Origin: RGIG6291 sp964602275
GTDB lineage: Bacteria; Bacillota; Clostridia; TANB77; UBA1234
DNA length: 6,142 nt
Reading direction: 5' to 3'
Assembly (NCBI GenBank): GCA_964602275.1
Contig: CAZRQF010000058.1
Span: 1 to 6,142 of the forward strand
A program made the translations under genes and the position numbers. The notes beneath the pieces were generated by a model, which worked only from the letters and a program-made list of their open reading frames with translations, ran no database searches and was not told where the DNA came from. This document shows positions 5,204 to 6,142 of the stretch, one piece after another; the first letter of the stretch is position 1, and each line of letters opens with the position of its first letter.

Positions 5204-6118
5204 ATGATAGCAACTCGTGAAAGTTATGGCAAAGCGTTAGCAGAGCTTGGAGAAAAATATGAAAATGTTGTTGTGTTAGATGCAGATTTAGCACTAGCGA
5301 CTAAGACAATAGATTTTAAGAAAAAATTTCCTGAAAGATTTTTTGATGTTGGAATTTCAGAGCAAGACTTAATGGGGACGGCGGCAGGACTTGCACTTAG
5401 CGGTAAAATTCCATTTGCAAGTACATTTGCAGTTTTTGCTTCTGGTAGAGCATATGACCAAGTGAGAAATACGATTGCATATTCAAAATTAAATGTTAAA
5501 ATTGCTGCAACTCATGCAGGGATAACAGTTGGTGAAGACGGAGCATCACATCAAGCTTTAGAAGATATATCGCTTATGAGAAGTATACCAAATATGATGG
5601 TTATATCGCCTGCGGATGATGCTACGACAAGGTGGGCAATAGAAGCTGCGATAAATTATGTAGGACCAATGTACATTAGACTTGCAAGACCTGCAACTGA
5701 AGAAATATATACGGCAAACACAAAATTTGAATTGGGCAAGGGAATAATGCATGGCGACGGAGAAGATGCAACAGTTATTGCAACTGGTGTGATGGTAGCG
5801 GAAGCTTTGAAAGCAAAAGAAGAACTACAAAAAGATGGAATAAACATAAGAGTAGTAGACATTCACACAATAAAACCGATAGATAAAGAGCTTATTATAA
5901 AATGTGCGAAAGAAACGAAAAAAATAATAACTGCAGAAGACCATAGTATAATTGGCGGGCTTGGTAGTGCAGTTTGCGAAGTGCTTGCTGAAAATTATCC
6001 TACAAAAGTTATTCGACTTGGAATAAATGACGAATTTGGACAATCAGGAAAATGGGATGAGCTAATGGAGCATTACGGATTAACGAGTGAAAACATTCAA
6101 AAGATAGTTAGAAAATAA
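5204..6118 (+). CDS. Transketolase, C-terminal (pyrimidine-binding) subunit
   Basis: This is the partner of the preceding subunit, and together they form the complete enzyme. The product has 304 residues, normal for the split form. The pyrimidine-binding domain (about 1-165) carries DVGISEQDLMGTAAGLAL (48-65), in which E53 is the glutamate that activates thiamine diphosphate. It also has TFAVFASGRAYDQVRN (74-89), THAGITVGEDGASHQALEDI (103-122) and YIRLARP (157-163). The C-terminal transketolase domain (about 175-304) has VVDIHTIKPID (217-227), TAEDHSIIGGLGSAVCE (243-259) and DEFGQSG (276-282). The strong site AGGAGG (5190-5195) lies 8 nt before the ATG, 15 nt after the N subunit. All expected catalytic elements are present. 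A split pyruvate dehydrogenase beta-like or DXS protein is less likely because the partner is clearly transketolase-type. No terminator is visible in the 24 nt left after the stop, so the operon may continue. Confidence 0.95.
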   Translation: MIATRESYGKALAELGEKYENVVVLDADLALATKTIDFKKKFPERFFDVGISEQDLMGTAAGLALSGKIPFASTFAVFASGRAYDQVRNTIAYSKLNVKIAATHAGITVGEDGASHQALEDISLMRSIPNMMVISPADDATTRWAIEAAINYVGPMYIRLARPATEEIYTANTKFELGKGIMHGDGEDATVIATGVMVAEALKAKEELQKDGINIRVVDIHTIKPIDKELIIKCAKETKKIITAEDHSIIGGLGSAVCEVLAENYPTKVIRLGINDEFGQSGKWDELMEHYGLTSENIQKIVRK

Positions 6119-6142
6119 AAGTTTAGAGATTAAAAAAGCACA

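Noticed and set aside
4418..6118. A frameshifted single transketolase gene
   Set aside because: Each half has its own well-spaced ribosome binding site and start, the break lies at the known domain boundary, and split transketolases are common in Clostridia. This is a natural two-subunit enzyme.
1..6142. Mobile elements, CRISPR arrays, tRNA or rRNA genes
   Set aside because: No transposase or integrase frame, repeat-spacer pattern or tRNA/rRNA-like sequence was seen. Coding genes and short control regions fill the window.
6119..6142. A terminator after the transketolase C subunit
   Set aside because: Only 24 nt remain and no stem can be formed within them. Any terminator would lie beyond the window.

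Overview
The window is a strongly AT-rich, compact stretch from a low-G+C Firmicute, most likely a Clostridia-type anaerobe. The evidence is the plsX-acpP-rnc gene order, AGGAG-type ribosome binding sites, several U-run terminators, A/T-ending codons, a split two-subunit transketolase and a CsaB-type pyruvyl transferase. All genes lie on the + strand. I do not try to name a genus.

Region by region: (1) Positions 1-127 hold the last 41 codons of an unrecognised protein, closed by a hairpin terminator at about 153-180. (2) Positions 181-320 hold the control region of plsX, with two candidate sigma-A promoters. (3) plsX (321-1337) and acpP (about 1418-1657) form a lipid-precursor unit. acpP has a candidate promoter of its own and is followed by a very strong hairpin terminator (1665-1694). 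(4) rnc, encoding RNase III (1719-2372), follows only 24 nt after that terminator and is closed by a second one (2383-2411). (5) A new unit starts from a good extended -10 promoter (2413-2441). It runs csaB (2463-3554), a YitT-family membrane protein (about 3566-4414), transketolase N subunit (4418-5188) and transketolase C subunit (5204-6118). The gaps are 3-15 nt, so this looks like one four-gene operon that may continue past the window.

How the genes work together: PlsX makes acyl-phosphate from acyl-ACP for phospholipid synthesis, and ACP carries the acyl chain. RNase III is a traditional neighbour without a metabolic link. In the second unit, CsaB modifies a wall polysaccharide so that SLH-domain proteins can bind it. 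The two transketolase halves together make one enzyme of the non-oxidative pentose phosphate pathway. The YitT protein is an integral membrane protein of unknown function.

I found no mobile element, CRISPR array, RNA gene or broken gene, and no compositional break suggesting recent transfer. I do not see a new biological system here. The points most worth a second look are the terminator between acpP and rnc, the composition of the csaB-yitT-transketolase operon, and a shortened loop in the transketolase N subunit.
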